Of a DNA stretch of 64,000 nucleotides, positions 26,016 through 55,579 are shown in pieces. The position numbers and the translations under genes are program-made. The stretch's first letter is position 1. Each line of letters starts with the position of its first letter. This stretch comes from Saccharothrix violaceirubra (lineage in GTDB: Bacteria > Actinomycetota > Actinomycetes > Mycobacteriales > Pseudonocardiaceae), in the NCBI RefSeq assembly GCF_014203755.1, contig NZ_JACHJS010000001.1, positions 2,356,001 through 2,420,000 of the forward strand, given 5' to 3'. Under the pieces are notes generated by a model. That model did not search any database. It was not told the origin of the DNA and was given only the letters and a program-made list of their open reading frames with translations.

Positions 26016-27240
26016 TGCTGTCCCTTCTCGGGGTAGTGGCGCAGGGTCGGGCTGACCGTGACGTACGCCGTGACCAGGGCGATGCCCACCGTGCACACCA
26101 CGACGGCGGGCACGGGGTCGAGCAGTTCGGTGAGCAGGCCGCCCAGCACCGGCCCGACGGCACCGGCGGTGCCGACCGCGACGGCCAGCACGCCGCTGAG
26201 CCGGCCGCGCAGTTCGTCGGGCGTGAGCAGGAGCTGGTGGGTGCCGATGGTGGTGTTCGCGGTGGGCACGAGCAGCGTCATGCCCGCGAACAGGACGCCC
26301 ATGAGGTAGCCGTCGTCGATCAGCAACGCGACCGGGGTCAGCGCGGTGGCCACCCAGAACACGATCGCGATCGAGCGGTACGGGCCGAGCACGCGGTGCA
26401 GGCGCGGCGCGATCAGCGCGCCGACGACACCGCCGACGCCGAGCATCGACGCCATCACGCCGGTCTCGGTCGACGGCACGCCCCGCCCGGTCGCCAGCAC
26501 GATCACCACCAGGTAGTACGCGCTGAAGAACAGGTTGAGCACGACCGCGCACAGCGTCGTCACCCGGATCTCGGGCCGGGACCACACCCAGCGCAGCCCC
26601 TCGCCGATCTCGCGGACCAGGTGCGTCTTCTCGGCGGTCTCGGGCTTCTCACGCGGCGGCAGCCGCAGGAACGCCAGCGCCACGAACGCCACGCAGTGCG
26701 TGACCAGGTCGAACAGGAACGGCAGCGCACGGCCCAGCGAGTACAGCAGGCCGCCCAGCGCCGACCCGCCCATCTGCCCCAGCGACGACCGGGCCGTGTT
26801 CATCGCCACGGCCGTCGCCAACTGGTGCTCGGGCACGATCCGGGGCAACGAGGCGTCCTCGGCCGGTTCGAACAGGGCACGCGCCGCGCCGAGCACCGCC
26901 GCGACCGCGACGAGGTGGACCACGGACGCGGTGTCCGTCCACAGCACGAACACCAGGCTCGCCAACGCCACGACCTGCGCCGCCTCGCAGGCGAGCATGA
27001 TCCGCTTGCGGTTCCACCGGTCGACCAGGGCGCCGGCGGGCAGGCCGACGAGGAGCTGCGCGGCGGCGTCCACCGACAGCACCAGGCCGGACACGCCCGG
27101 CGACCCGGTCAGCGCCAACGCGAGCAGCGGCAGCACGAACAGGGTGGCGCCGAACCCGGCCTCGGCCAGCGCCTGCCCGCTCCACAGCAGCGTGTAGTCG
27201 CGGTTGCGCGCCAACGAGTCCTTCTTGGCCGCCACGTCGC

Positions 27241-27244
<4 letters not shown>
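26012..27244 (-). CDS. MFS exporter of the NRPS operon (EntS/MFS_3-like)
   Basis: 410 aa from ATG 27244, overlapping the NRPS B stop by 4 bases (ATGA). Twelve hydrophobic helices. Motif A follows helix 2 as [30 protein letters not shown] between helices 3 and 5 is typical of EntS-type siderophore and peptide exporters. Its fixed position between the NRPS and mbtH indicates that it exports the peptide product and may give self-protection. Intact. Confidence 0.9.
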
Positions 27245-45708
<18,464 letters not shown>

Positions 45709-45715
45709 GGTGGGT

Positions 45716-48700
45716 TCACGCTTCCCGGTCGGCGAGGGCTTCGAGGTCCGCCAGCACCAGTTCCTCGACCAGGTCGGCCAGACCGGTCACGGTGCGGGCG
45801 GTGAGGACGTCACGCGGCGACAGGTCGACGTCGAACATCGCCTTGGTGCGCGCGGTGATGCGCAGACTGCGGATGGAGTCCCCGCCGAGGGCGAAGAAGC
45901 TGTCCTCGACGCCGACCCGGTCGACGTCGAGCACCTCGGCCCAGATGTCCGCGATGGCCTGCTCGGTCTCGGTGCGCGGTGCGACGTACTCGGCGGAGGT
46001 GACCGCGTCGCGCTCGGGCGCGGGGAGCGCGACGCGGTCGAGCTTGCCGTTGGCGTTCAACGGCAGCGCCTCCAGGGCGACGAACGCCGCCGGGACCATG
46101 TGGTCGGGCAGGACCCCGGTCGCGTGATCGCGGAGTTCCGAAACGGTGACGTGGTGTTCCGGGACGTAGTAGGCGACCAGGCGGTGCTCGTGCACCAGTA
46201 CAACGACGTCTGCAAGCGACGGATGCGCGTGCATCGCGGCTTCTACTTCACCGAGTTCGATCCGGAACCCGCGGACCTTCACCTGGTGGTCCGAACGGCC
46301 GAAGTAGCGCAGCCGTCCGGAGTCCCACTTCGCGAGGTCGCCCGTGCGGTACATCCGGGAACCGTCGGCGGCGAACGGGTCGGCGACGAACCGGGACGCG
46401 GTCAGGCCGGGTCGGTCCAGGTAGCCGCGCGCCAGCCCGGCGCCCGCGACGTACATCTCGCCGACCACGCCCGGCGGGACCGGGTCGAGGTCCTCGTCCA
46501 GCACGTGCACCCGCAGGTCCGCGATCGGGACGCCGATCGTGCCGTCGGCGGTGGTGTGGGTGACGTGGACGGTGGTCTCGGTGATGCCGTACATGTTGAC
46601 CAGCTCGCCGGTGCCCTGCCACGACGCGAGTTTGCGCACGTCGAGGGCCTCGCCGCCGAAGATCACGTAGCGGACCGCGATCCGTTCGCCCAGGAGTTGG
46701 TAGAACGCCGAGGGCGTCTGGTTGAGCACGGTCACGCCCTCGTCGCGCACCAACGCGGCGAAGTCCGCGGGCGACCGCGAGATCTCGAACGGCACGACGA
46801 CCAGCCGACCGCCGTGCAGCAGTGGACCCCACAGCTCCCACACCGAGAAGTCGAACGCGTACGAGTGGAACAGCGTCCACACGTCGTCCGGACCGAACCC
46901 GAAGCGCGCGTCCGTCGCCGTGAACAACCGGATCACGTTGCCATGCGGCACCACGACGCCCTTGGGTTTGCCAGTCGACCCCGAGGTGTAGATGACGTAT
47001 GCGGCGTGCTCCGGACGGAGCACGACCTCTGGTGCCGTGGCAGGCAGTTCCGCCAGGTCCGGCAGCGCGTCGAGCACCACGACCGGCCGGGCATCCGCCA
47101 CCATCACCGCGATGCGCTCGGCCGGGTAGTCCGGGTCGACCGGCAGGTAGGCCGCGCCCGACTTGAGCACGCCCAGCACCGCCACCACGAGGTCGAGCGA
47201 ACGCGGGAACCTCAGTGCCACCAGGCTTTCCGGCCCGGCACCCCGGGCGATCAGGTGGTGGGCGAGCCGGTTGGCACGGGCGTCCAGTTCCGCGTAGGTG
47301 AGGCTCGACCCCTGGCAGGTCACGGCGACCGCGTCCGGCGTGCGGGCGGCCTGCCCGGCGAACCGCGCGGTGATCGTGCCGGTGGCGAACTCGCCGCCGC
47401 GACCGGTCCAGTCGGCGATCCGGGCCCGCTCGACCTCCGTCGTCCACGGCACCCGCGACAGCGGCCGGTCCGGGTCCGCGACCAGGCCGCCGAGCAGGGT
47501 GCGCAGCCGTTCGCCGAGCACGCGCACCGTGGCCGCGTCGAACAGGTCCGGCTCGTAGCCCAGCACGACGCCCAGCCGGTTCTCCGGGTACACGGTCGCC
47601 GACAGGGGAAAGCTCGTCGTCTCGACCGCCTGGAGTTCGCGCAGACCCATGCCGTCGGACAGGTCCGTCGGGTAGTTCTCGAACACCACGACGCTGTCGA
47701 ACAGGTTCGTGCCGCCCTCGACGCCGCTCCAGCCCGACAGCCGGGTCAGCGGCACGTGCTCGAACGCGCGGGCCTCCACCTGCGCGGCCTGGAGCGCGCG
47801 CAGCCACTCGGCGACCGGTGCGGTGCCGTCGATCCCGACCCGCACGGGCAGGGTGTTGATGAAGATGCCGGTGATCGCGTCCACGCCCGGCAGGTCGGCG
47901 GGCCGACCCGAGACCGTGGCGCCGAAGCACACGTCGCGGCGACCGCTCGACCGGCCCAGCAGCAACGCCCACGCGCCCTGCACGATCGCGCTCGGGGTGA
48001 CCCGGTGCCGGCGGGCGAACTCGTAGAGCCGCGCCGACTCGGCCTCGTCCAGTTCGATGCCGTGCCGGTGCGCGGACGACGCCGCGTGCAGGTCGCCCTG
48101 GCGGTCCAGCGGCAGGGGTGTCGGCGAGTCGAACGTGCCGAGCACGTCCCGCCAGTACCGCTCGGCGGCCCGGTCGTCCTGCCGGTCGAGCCACGCCACG
48201 TAGTCCCGGAACGGCGGGCGCTCCAGCGCGAGGTCGGGCGCGAGCACGTCCGACAGGACGTGGAACACGCTCCACCCGTCGAGCAGCACGTGGTGGAACG
48301 TCCACAGCACACGGACCGAGTCCGGCGACAGCCGGATGATCGCCACCCGCATCAGCGGTGCCACGCCGAGGTCGAGCCCCTGGTCGCGGTCGTCGGCCAG
48401 CAGCCGTTCCCAGCGCTCGGCGCGTTCCCGGTCGCCCATGCCGCTCCAGTCCAGGAACGTGAAGGGCACCCGCGCGTGGGCGTGCACGACCTGGAGCGGC
48501 TGCGGCACGTCGTCCCAGAGCACGGAGGAGCGCAGCACGGGCGTGCGGTCCACGACGTCCTGCCAGGCACGCGCGAACGCCGCCGAGTCCGGCACGCCGT
48601 CCACGACGAAGCTCGTCTGCTGGAAGTACAGGCCCTGCCGGGCCAGGCCGTGGAAGACCATGCCCGCCTGCATGGGCGTGAGCGGGTAGGCGTCCTCGCC

Positions 48701-51700
48701 GGTGATCCGGTCGACCTGCTCCTGCGTCAACGCGACGAGCGGGAAGTCCGACGGCGTCCGCCCACCCGCGCCGGGGGACGCGCAGTGGTCGGCGATGCCG
48801 CGCAACGCGTCCGCGAACCCTTCGACCAGCACCCGGATCGTGGCCTCGGCGTGCGCGTTGTCGCTGTAGTGGAAGGAGAACTCCAACCGGTCGTCCTGTA
48901 CCTTGCCGACGACGTCGAGCAGGTGCGGGCGCGGCGCGGCCGGGTCGGCGGACAGGTCGAGGTCGCGCTGCCCGGCGGCGAACCGGCCCAGGTAGTTGAA
49001 GCCCACCCGCGGGTCCGCGGCGATGTCCGCGCCGGCGAGGTGCCGCAGCGCGCCGTAGCCGATGCCCTTGCGCGGCACGGCCCGGAGCTGTTCCTTGACC
49101 GCCTTGAGGGTCGTGCCCCAGTCGGCGTCCGGCAGGTCGAGCGCGACCGGGAACAGGGTGGTGAACCAGCCGACCGTGCGCGAGGTGTCCAGGTCGTCGA
49201 ACAGCTCCTCCCGGCCGTGGCCCTCCAGGTCCACCAGCACGCGTGAGCGGCCCGTCCAATCCGCCAGCACGCGGCCGAGCGCGGCCAGCAGCACGTCGTT
49301 GACCTGCGTGCGGTAGACCGGCGGCACGTCGCGCAGCAACGCTGTGGTCTCGGCGGCGGTCAACCGGACGGTCACCACGCGTTCGGACGCGGTGTCGTCC
49401 GGGCCGTGCCGGTCCACGGGCAGGTCCGCGTCGCCCCGCACCGAACGCCAGTGCGCCAGCTCGTCGTCGAACCCGCCGGCGGCGGTGTGCGCGTGCAGTC
49501 GCCGTGCCCAGTCGCGGAAGGACGTCGTCTTCCGTCCGATGTGGATGGTCTTGCCGGACGCGGCCTGGCCGTAGGCGGTCTTCAGGTCCTCGGCCAGCAC
49601 GCGCCACGACACGCCGTCGACCACGAGGTGGTGCGCGGCCAGCCGGACCCGTCGCGCGTCGAGCACCTCGGCCCGCAGCAGCGGACCCGTCGACAGGTCG
49701 AACTCCTTGACGCCCGACAGGTCCACGTCCGTCACCGGGGCGTTGTGCTGGCGGTGCGGCGTGAAGCGCATACGCAGCGCGTCGTGGTGCGCGACCAACG
49801 CGTTCAACGCGGTGCGCAGGGCGGCCGGGTCGACGTCGTGCCCGAACTCCACCACGAGCGACTGGTCGAAGTGCCCGGGTCGCACGGTGTGGCGGTCGAG
49901 GAACCAGTGCTGGATGGGCGTGAGCGGCGCGTCGCCGGTCACCTCGCCCTGGTGCGTGACGGGCGGCGCGTCGCGGGTCACGTGCGGGGCCAGCGCGGCG
50001 ATCGTCTGGTGGGCGAACACGTCGCGCGAAGTCAGGACCAGGCCCGCGGCACGCGCCTTCGTGACCACCTGGATGGCCAGGATCGAGTCGCCGCCCAGGG
50101 CCAGGAAGTTGTCCCGCACGCCCACCCGGCGGGCGCCGAGCACCTCGGCGAACACGTCGGCCAGCACCGCCTCCACCGGCGTGCGCGGTGCCACGTGGCG
50201 GACCGCGGTCTCGGCGGGCGGCGTCGGCAGCGCGGACCGGTCCAGCTCCGCGACTCCGACGTACGAGGTCGGCACGCAGTGCGCGGGCAGCACCTGCTCC
50301 AGGAAACCGCGCAGCGCGGCCGGGTTCGCCGCCGGTGCGACGTAGGCGACCAGCCGGCCGTCCACGGCGACCACGGCCGCGTCGGTCACGTCGTCGTGCC
50401 GCCGCAACACCTCCTCGACCTCGTCGGGGTCGACCCGCAGGCCGCGCACGCGCACCGCGTCGTCCGGCGGGAAGTCCAGCCCGGCCAGGTCGCGCAACGG
50501 CCGGTCGGGGTGCTCGACCACGCGTTCCAGCAGCGCGCGCAGGTCCGTCGACAGGCCCTGGATCGTCGCCTCGTCGAACAGGTCGCGGTTGTACTCCACG
50601 GTGAGCGTGAGGTCGTCGCCGCGCGGCCAGAACTCCACCACGAGGTCGAACCGGGCGTTGGGGCGCGGCAGGTCGTACTCGGACAGCGCCAGGTCGCCGA
50701 AGGACGTCCGGCGCACGAGCGGTTCGTGCAATGCCACCGCGGCCTGGACCAGCGGCGACCGGCTCGGGTCCGGCGCGGTGCGCAGGGCCGCCACGATCCG
50801 CTCGAACGGGACGCGGTCGTGCGCGAACGCGTCCAGCGCGGTGGTGCGGACGTCGTCGAGGAAGGCGCTGAACGGCAGCTCGGGGTCCACCCACGAGCGC
50901 AGGACCAGGGTGCGGACGAAGAAGCCCACGGTCCGGTCGAGGTCCGCGCGGTCGCGGCCGGAGGCCACCGTGCCCACCGCGATGTCCCGCTGGTGGCTGC
51001 GCGCGGACAGCAGCACCTGCACGGCCGCCGTCAGCGTCATGAACAGCGTGGCGTCGTGCGCGCGGCCGACGCCGGTCAGCCGGTCCACCAGGTCGGCGGG
51101 CAGCGGCGTGCGCAGCACCGCGCCGGCCGTGGTGCGCAGCGCCGGCCGGGGCCGGTCGGTGGGCAGGTCCAGGGCTTCGACGCCGGACAGCCGCGCCACC
51201 CAGTGGTCGAGCCCGTCGACCGGACGGGCCGCGTCCCACGCCGCGAAGTCCGGGTACTGCACGGTCGGCTCGGGCGGCGCGACCCCCGCGTAGCGGTCGG
51301 CCAGCTCCTCGACCAGCACGCCGACCGACCAGCCGTCGGTGACGATGTGGTGCTGGTTGAGCACGAGCACGTGGTCGTCCACGCCCAGCGGCACCAGCAG
51401 CGCCCGGGTCAGCGGACCGGTGCGCAGGTCGAACGGCTCGGCCAGCGCGGCTTCCGGCTCGGTGGTCAGGTTCAGCGGGATCGTGCCGGTCGACGCGACG
51501 ACCTGGACCGGTTCGCCGTCCACCACGTCGAACGTCGTGCGCAACGCGTCGTGCCGGTCCGCCACCGCGTCCAGCGCCGCCGCCAGCCGGTCGAGGTCCA
51601 GTCGGCCGGTCAGGCGCAGCCCGGCGGCCGTGTTCTGCTCGGCCGTGCCGTCCAACGAGAACAGCCGGCGTTGCGCGGGCGACAACGGCAGGACGCCGTC

Positions 51701-53353
51701 GCGGGACACCGCCGGGATCGGGGCGGGCGGCGCGTCCGGGACGTGCTCGGCCAGCGCGGCGACCGTGCGCGACTCGAACAGCGTGCGCACCGGCAGCCCG
51801 CCGAGGCGGCCGAGCACGCGGACCGCGCGGATCGAGTCGCCGCCCAGCGCGAAGAAGTCGTCGTGCGCGCCGACGGGCACGGTCACGCCGAGCACGTCGG
51901 CGAACACGGCCGCGACCCGCCGCTCGGTCTCGGTGCGCGGTGCCACGAAGCCCTCGGGCACGTCGCCGACGACCGGCGCGGGCAACGCGGACCGGTCGAG
52001 CTTCCCGTTGGGGCTCGACGGGAAGCGGTCGAGCGCGACGAACGCGGCGGGCACCATGTAGTTCGGCAGCCGCTCGGCCAGGAACTCCCGCAGGCCATCG
52101 GTGCGTCCGACGACGTAGGCGACGAGCCGCTTGGGCTCGTCGCGCGGCACCACGACCACCTGTGCCACGCCCTCGTGCGTGCCCAGCAGCGCCTCGATCT
52201 CGCCCGGCTCGACCCGGAACCCGCGGATCTTGACCTGGTGGTCGGCCCGGCCGACGAACTCCAGGTCGCCGTCGTCGCGCACCCGCACCACGTCGCCCGT
52301 GCGGTACATGCGCGCGCCCGGCGTGCCGAACGGGTCGGCGACGAACCGGGTCGCGGTCAGCCCCGGCCGCCCCAGGTAGCCGCGTGCCAGCCCCACGCCC
52401 GTGACGTACAGCTCGCCCTCGGCGCACGGCCGCAGGTCCGCGTCCAGCACCCGCACCTCGGTGCCCGGGATCGGCCGTCCGATCGGCGGCGTGCCGCCGG
52501 GTTCGAGCGCGCCGCTCCAGCTCGTGACCACAGTGGACTCGGTCGGGCCGTAGGCGTTGACCATCCGCCGACCCGGCGCCCACCGCGCCACGAGGTCGGG
52601 CGCGCACGCGTCACCGCCGACCACCAGCGTCCGGAAGTCCGGCAGCGGTCGGTGCGGCACGGTCGCCAACGCCACCGGCGGGATCAGCGCGTGCGTGACC
52701 CGCTGCTGCTCCAGCACGTCCGCGAGCTGCTCGCCGAGCAGCGGTCCCGGCGGCGGCACGACCAGGGCCGCGCCCGTCGGCAACGCCATGCACAGCTCCA
52801 ACACCGACGCGTCGAAGCTCGGCGACGAGAACTGGAGCACCCGGTCGCCCGGCCGCACGTCGAGGTGCTCGGCCTCGGCCCGCGCGAACGCGGGCAGGCC
52901 CCGGTGCGTGACCACGACGCCCTTGGGTTTGCCCGTCGACCCGGAGGTGTAGATCACGTAGGCCGGGTCGTCGGGCCGGATCGCCACCTCCGGCGCGTGC
53001 TCGGGGTACGCCGAGGTGTCCAGCGGCCCGTCGACCACCAGCAGCGGAGCGGCGTCCGCGAGCATGAACGCGATCCGCTCGGCCGGGTAGGCCGGGTCGA
53101 CGGGCAGGTACGCGGCGCCGGTCTTGAGCACCGCGAGCTGCGCGACGACGATCTCCACGGAGCGGGGCAGCGCGAGCGCGATCACGCGTTCGCGCCGCGC
53201 ACCCCGGTCGATCAACAGGTGGGCCAGGCGGTTGGACCGCGCGTCGAGTTCGCGGTAGTCCACTGTCTCGTCGGGGGACACGATGGCGGGCGCACCGGGT
53301 GTGCGGCGCACCCGTTCTGCCACGAGGGCGGGCAGGTCGAGGGCGTGCGTCAT
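45716..53353 (-). CDS. NRPS A: initiating three-module non-ribosomal peptide synthetase with a deleted A domain in module 2
   Basis: 2545 aa from ATG 53353. Domain order with residues: A1 10-455, T1 (S507), C2 553-960 (HHIVTDG 668), A remnant 961-1045, T2 (S1090), E2 1140-1525 (HHLVVDG 1241), C3 1552-1970 (HHVLLDG 1687), A3 1990-2445, T3 (S2493). It begins directly with an A domain: no starter C, formylation or CoA-ligase domain, so the peptide has a free amino start. The C-terminal acidic helix ([17 protein letters not shown]) probably docks to NRPS B. The middle module has no adenylation core, so its carrier must be charged by another A domain. Encoded 73 bases after the PBP-type thioesterase and 7 bases before NRPS B. 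Confidence 0.97.
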   Translation of the reverse strand: MTHALDLPALVAERVRRTPGAPAIVSPDETVDYRELDARSNRLAHLLIDRGARRERVIALALPRSVEIVVAQLAVLKTGAAYLPVDPAYPAERIAFMLADAAPLLVVDGPLDTSAYPEHAPEVAIRPDDPAYVIYTSGSTGKPKGVVVTHRGLPAFARAEAEHLDVRPGDRVLQFSSPSFDASVLELCMALPTGAALVVPPPGPLLGEQLADVLEQQRVTHALIPPVALATVPHRPLPDFRTLVVGGDACAPDLVARWAPGRRMVNAYGPTESTVVTSWSGALEPGGTPPIGRPIPGTEVRVLDADLRPCAEGELYVTGVGLARGYLGRPGLTATRFVADPFGTPGARMYRTGDVVRVRDDGDLEFVGRADHQVKIRGFRVEPGEIEALLGTHEGVAQVVVVPRDEPKRLVAYVVGRTDGLREFLAERLPNYMVPAAFVALDRFPSSPNGKLDRSALPAPVVGDVPEGFVAPRTETERRVAAVFADVLGVTVPVGAHDDFFALGGDSIRAVRVLGRLGGLPVRTLFESRTVAALAEHVPDAPPAPIPAVSRDGVLPLSPAQRRLFSLDGTAEQNTAAGLRLTGRLDLDRLAAALDAVADRHDALRTTFDVVDGEPVQVVASTGTIPLNLTTEPEAALAEPFDLRTGPLTRALLVPLGVDDHVLVLNQHHIVTDGWSVGVLVEELADRYAGVAPPEPTVQYPDFAAWDAARPVDGLDHWVARLSGVEALDLPTDRPRPALRTTAGAVLRTPLPADLVDRLTGVGRAHDATLFMTLTAAVQVLLSARSHQRDIAVGTVASGRDRADLDRTVGFFVRTLVLRSWVDPELPFSAFLDDVRTTALDAFAHDRVPFERIVAALRTAPDPSRSPLVQAAVALHEPLVRRTSFGDLALSEYDLPRPNARFDLVVEFWPRGDDLTLTVEYNRDLFDEATIQGLSTDLRALLERVVEHPDRPLRDLAGLDFPPDDAVRVRGLRVDPDEVEEVLRRHDDVTDAAVVAVDGRLVAYVAPAANPAALRGFLEQVLPAHCVPTSYVGVAELDRSALPTPPAETAVRHVAPRTPVEAVLADVFAEVLGARRVGVRDNFLALGGDSILAIQVVTKARAAGLVLTSRDVFAHQTIAALAPHVTRDAPPVTHQGEVTGDAPLTPIQHWFLDRHTVRPGHFDQSLVVEFGHDVDPAALRTALNALVAHHDALRMRFTPHRQHNAPVTDVDLSGVKEFDLSTGPLLRAEVLDARRVRLAAHHLVVDGVSWRVLAEDLKTAYGQAASGKTIHIGRKTTSFRDWARRLHAHTAAGGFDDELAHWRSVRGDADLPVDRHGPDDTASERVVTVRLTAAETTALLRDVPPVYRTQVNDVLLAALGRVLADWTGRSRVLVDLEGHGREELFDDLDTSRTVGWFTTLFPVALDLPDADWGTTLKAVKEQLRAVPRKGIGYGALRHLAGADIAADPRVGFNYLGRFAAGQRDLDLSADPAAPRPHLLDVVGKVQDDRLEFSFHYSDNAHAEATIRVLVEGFADALRGIADHCASPGAGGRTPSDFPLVALTQEQVDRITGEDAYPLTPMQAGMVFHGLARQGLYFQQTSFVVDGVPDSAAFARAWQDVVDRTPVLRSSVLWDDVPQPLQVVHAHARVPFTFLDWSGMGDRERAERWERLLADDRDQGLDLGVAPLMRVAIIRLSPDSVRVLWTFHHVLLDGWSVFHVLSDVLAPDLALERPPFRDYVAWLDRQDDRAAERYWRDVLGTFDSPTPLPLDRQGDLHAASSAHRHGIELDEAESARLYEFARRHRVTPSAIVQGAWALLLGRSSGRRDVCFGATVSGRPADLPGVDAITGIFINTLPVRVGIDGTAPVAEWLRALQAAQVEARAFEHVPLTRLSGWSGVEGGTNLFDSVVVFENYPTDLSDGMGLRELQAVETTSFPLSATVYPENRLGVVLGYEPDLFDAATVRVLGERLRTLLGGLVADPDRPLSRVPWTTEVERARIADWTGRGGEFATGTITARFAGQAARTPDAVAVTCQGSSLTYAELDARANRLAHHLIARGAGPESLVALRFPRSLDLVVAVLGVLKSGAAYLPVDPDYPAERIAVMVADARPVVVLDALPDLAELPATAPEVVLRPEHAAYVIYTSGSTGKPKGVVVPHGNVIRLFTATDARFGFGPDDVWTLFHSYAFDFSVWELWGPLLHGGRLVVVPFEISRSPADFAALVRDEGVTVLNQTPSAFYQLLGERIAVRYVIFGGEALDVRKLASWQGTGELVNMYGITETTVHVTHTTADGTIGVPIADLRVHVLDEDLDPVPPGVVGEMYVAGAGLARGYLDRPGLTASRFVADPFAADGSRMYRTGDLAKWDSGRLRYFGRSDHQVKVRGFRIELGEVEAAMHAHPSLADVVVLVHEHRLVAYYVPEHHVTVSELRDHATGVLPDHMVPAAFVALEALPLNANGKLDRVALPAPERDAVTSAEYVAPRTETEQAIADIWAEVLDVDRVGVEDSFFALGGDSIRSLRITARTKAMFDVDLSPRDVLTARTVTGLADLVEELVLADLEALADREA
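45764..48700 (-). other. NRPS module 3: C-A-T, threonine
   Basis: Residues 1552-2530. D-accepting C domain ([15 protein letters not shown]). A code from D2168, F2169, W2172, N2211, I2231, G2233, M2254, V2262, H2263, K2437: D-F-W-N-I-G-M-V-H-K, canonical threonine. Confidence 0.9.
46388..46682 (-). repeat. 295-bp near-identical tract in A3, partner of 32041-32335
   Basis: Covers the A3 region from the specificity loop to the A6/A7 region of the threonine A domain of module 3. One mismatch to the module 7 copy. Confidence 0.9.
48779..51697 (-). other. NRPS module 2: C-(A remnant)-T-E
   Basis: Residues 553-1525. The C domain is L-accepting ([14 protein letters not shown]). The carrier keeps LGGDS and the epimerase keeps [10 protein letters not shown] and EGHGRE, so the module looks able to condense and epimerise but cannot activate an amino acid. 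The next C domain is D-accepting, consistent with a working module 2. Confidence 0.85.
50219..50473 (-). other. Remnant of an adenylation domain, only the A8-A10 end
   Basis: About 85 residues (961-1045). [17 protein letters not shown] aligns with the A8 hinge region ([17 protein letters not shown] in module 3). Core motifs A1-A7, including the ATP and amino-acid pockets, are missing without loss of frame. A second short deletion at A10 reduces [10 protein letters not shown] to AELDR, removing the catalytic lysine. Two separate losses imply a long-standing inactive state and not an assembly error. Confidence 0.9.
51734..53326 (-). other. NRPS module 1: A-T loading module
   Basis: Residues 10-540 of [28 protein letters not shown] and PNGK (K451) are intact. 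Code from D181, A182, L185, L223, V244, G246, A267, V275, V276, K451: D-A-L-L-V-G-A-V-V-K, the same as module 8. Substrate tentative: aromatic or large hydrophobic. Confidence 0.8.
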
Positions 53354-53426
53354 CGCGAGAGGCGCCTTTCGGAATGTCGCGCGGGGGAACCGTTACCCGC
53401 GTAAGGGTGAGTTCAAACCGAACTTG

Positions 53427-54701
53427 TCAAGCCATTTCCCGGACTTGCCTGCGGGCGAGCCTGCCGCCGATCTGAATCCATTCGATCCCGCCGCCCCGCG
53501 GGTCCCGGAGGAAACGCCCGGTCTGGCTGGTGTCGCCCGTGTCGGAATCCCGCATGGCGAACACGAGGTTGTCGAACAGCGACAGGTCCGCGAACGGCTC
53601 GCCGTCGACTGTGAGTTCCAGCACCTCTTCGCCCGCGGGTCGGACGCGGTATTCCGTATCGCCGTTTCGAAAGTGCCCGGCGCAGTCCCTCGGCGGGGGG
53701 ATGGGCAGCGCCATTCCGCGCAACGGGTCGTAATCCGCGACCGGCAGCCCGGCGTCGGACAAATCGCCGACCAGGTCGCGCCACAGCGCGAACCCGGTGC
53801 TGCCGGTCGTCGTCAGCGCGACCACCGTGCCGCTTTCCGGGTCGATTCGCAGGTGGCACGAGGTGCCGTCGGCGGTGCCGTCGTGGCCGACCCACGTCGA
53901 GCCGTCCCGCTCGTAGAGCGCCAGGCCCAGACCCCAGCCGTCGGCCATGCCGAACGGCTCGGCGTCGTCGACCGGCGTGCGCATGAGCGCGAGGTCGGAC
54001 GCGGACACCAGGTGCGGTTCCCCGCCCGCGAGCATGCGCCCGAAGGCGACGAGGTCCGAGGCCGAAGCCGCGAGCGCGCCCGCGGGCGCGTCCACGACGG
54101 CCAGCGACTGGCGGACCGGCACCACGCGCCCGGTGGCCGCGTTGACCGCGTGGCCGGAGGCGATCGACCGGTCGGTGTCCCGGCCCACGGTGAAGTGCGC
54201 GCGCAGGCCGAGTGGTCGCAGCAGCACCTCTTCCATGGCCTCCCACCAGGTCATCCCCGTCGCGATCTCGATCAGGTGGCCGACCAGGACGTAGCCGATG
54301 TTGGAGTAGGAGAACCCGGCGCCGGGCCGGTGCAGCGGGTCGAGTGAGCGGACGGTCTCGCGCACGTAGCGGCGCAGCGACGTCGCCCGCACGTCCTCCT
54401 GGTCCGAGGGGAGGCCGCCGGTGTGGCTGAGCAGGTGGCGCAGGGTCAGCGCGTCCGGCGCCTCGGGCAGGTGGTCGCCCAGCGGCGCGTCGAGTTCGAG
54501 GTCGCCGTCGGAGACCAGGGCCATGGCGACGGTCGCCGTGCAGGTCTTGGTGATCGAACCGATCGGGACCGCGGCCCCCGGTGTGAGGTTCACCTCTCGA
54601 TGCCACGTCTCCCCGGCGTGGCTGACCGCGAGCTGGGCGCCGGGCACCCGGTGGTCGTGCGCGAGCGCGCTTAATCGTCGGGAGATCAGGTCGGTGTCCA
54701 T
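53427..54701 (-). CDS. PBP-type (SurE-like) trans-acting peptide cyclase/thioesterase
   Basis: 424 aa from ATG 54701 with AGAAGGA upstream. It is a serine hydrolase of the beta-lactamase/PBP fold with S49-I-T-K52, Y132-S-N134 and H273-D-G275, the three catalytic motifs, then a C-terminal lipocalin-like beta domain (about 335-424). No signal peptide, so cytoplasmic. SurE and relatives in the surugamide, desotamide, ulleungmycin and mannopeptimycin systems have this fold; they release and head-to-tail cyclise peptides with a C-terminal D residue from NRPSs that lack a TE. Here it is the first gene of the operon and the NRPS ends in an epimerase without a TE, an exact match. Alternatives: a stand-alone D-esterase or resistance hydrolase. 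Confidence 0.88.
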   Translation of the reverse strand: MDTDLISRRLSALAHDHRVPGAQLAVSHAGETWHREVNLTPGAAVPIGSITKTCTATVAMALVSDGDLELDAPLGDHLPEAPDALTLRHLLSHTGGLPSDQEDVRATSLRRYVRETVRSLDPLHRPGAGFSYSNIGYVLVGHLIEIATGMTWWEAMEEVLLRPLGLRAHFTVGRDTDRSIASGHAVNAATGRVVPVRQSLAVVDAPAGALAASASDLVAFGRMLAGGEPHLVSASDLALMRTPVDDAEPFGMADGWGLGLALYERDGSTWVGHDGTADGTSCHLRIDPESGTVVALTTTGSTGFALWRDLVGDLSDAGLPVADYDPLRGMALPIPPPRDCAGHFRNGDTEYRVRPAGEEVLELTVDGEPFADLSLFDNLVFAMRDSDTGDTSQTGRFLRDPRGGGIEWIQIGGRLARRQVREMA

Positions 54702-55135
54702 CGCATCCTTCTAGGAACAGGCCAATCGGCCGGTGACCAACGTTGGCTGCCGCGTCTTGATCGGCGCGACCGCCGAACGGAGCATTTATCAGGTATTCAT
54801 TCCCCGATTTTCCGACGCGTACACCCGACGTTATCGGGGTTGGTGTGAGGTTCACTCGAACGGAGTGGTTTGGACCACTTTGTTCCGTAAACCGACCAGG
54901 GGATATGAGAGTTATTCGTGGTCGCGTGTCAAGTGTGATCCAGGTCCTTCGGCGTGTCCGGAATGTGGCCCACGAGAACGTTTCCCTGCTCTCTTCGGAG
55001 TCATTTTCAAGAAATTCTCCGGTGCCCCGTAACCAAACATGTGAACGCTCGTTTGGCGATCAGGAGGAGTGGGGAAACCGGTGTGGTCGGCGAACCTGTG
55101 ACCGGTAGGGGGGACGGTGTCCGTACCGTCGGCGC
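54702..55135 (-). promoter_or_regulatory. AT-richer upstream region of the NRPS operon
   Basis: 434 bp without a supported gene, GC clearly lower than the flanks. It holds the 10-base palindrome CCAACGTTGG (54737-54746), 36 bp before the thioesterase start, and a 16-base inverted repeat AGTGGT-TTGG-ACCACT (54864-54879). GATAAA on the minus strand near 54785-54795 is a possible -10. It also serves the divergent gene at 55136. Confidence 0.55.
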
Positions 55136-55579
55136 ATGAGATCGCTCGGCAGGTTCCTCGGTGGCACGGTGGCGATCGCGGCCATCGCGGGTCTGGTCCT
55201 GCTCGGGGTGCGCGGCTGCGGCGCGTACCTGCGGGCCGAGGCCGTGACCGTGATCCGGTACCTGCACGCGCTGGGCGCGGGCGACACCGCCACCGTCTGC
55301 GACCTCGTCGTGGAGGAGGCGCGGGTCAAGCTCCTGCGGCTCGCGCGCGCCGACTCGTGCGAGGAGGCGGCGGCCCGGCTCACCGCGGCACTCGCTCCGG
55401 AGGTCCGCGCGGAACTCCTGCGCGACGATCCGGGGATCTACTCCATCGTGGTCTCCGGCGACCGCACGGAGATCAGCCTGGGCGCGGGGCCGTTCGACGT
55501 GCACGATTTCGTGCTGTACGAACGGGACGGTCGCGAGAAGATCACCGACTGGGGCTTCGAGGCCCGCCGGCTGTCCTAG
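55136..55579 (+). CDS. Small membrane-anchored or exported protein, unknown function
   Basis: 147 aa from ATG 55136. One N-terminal hydrophobic segment (TVAIAAIAGLVLLGVRGCG) is followed by a compact domain (VIRYLHALGAGDTATVCDLV through FDVHDFVLYERDGREKITDW). The domain layout resembles the small cone-shaped DUF4878/NTF2-like lipoprotein domains, but the match is only by eye. The gene diverges from the NRPS operon and converges on the alarmone synthetase, sharing CTAG at the stops. Confidence 0.7.
   Translation: MRSLGRFLGGTVAIAAIAGLVLLGVRGCGAYLRAEAVTVIRYLHALGAGDTATVCDLVVEEARVKLLRLARADSCEEAAARLTAALAPEVRAELLRDDPGIYSIVVSGDRTEISLGAGPFDVHDFVLYERDGREKITDWGFEARRLS

Noticed and set aside
53427..54701. 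The serine hydrolase as an exported beta-lactamase or D,D-carboxypeptidase
   Set aside because: No signal peptide or membrane anchor, and its position as first gene of a TE-less, E-terminated NRPS operon fits the PBP-type cyclases better; not fully excluded.
54733..55032. 99-codon open frame in the NRPS upstream region
   Set aside because: No ribosome site, low-complexity frame use, no family, and it crosses both inverted repeats of the promoter region.
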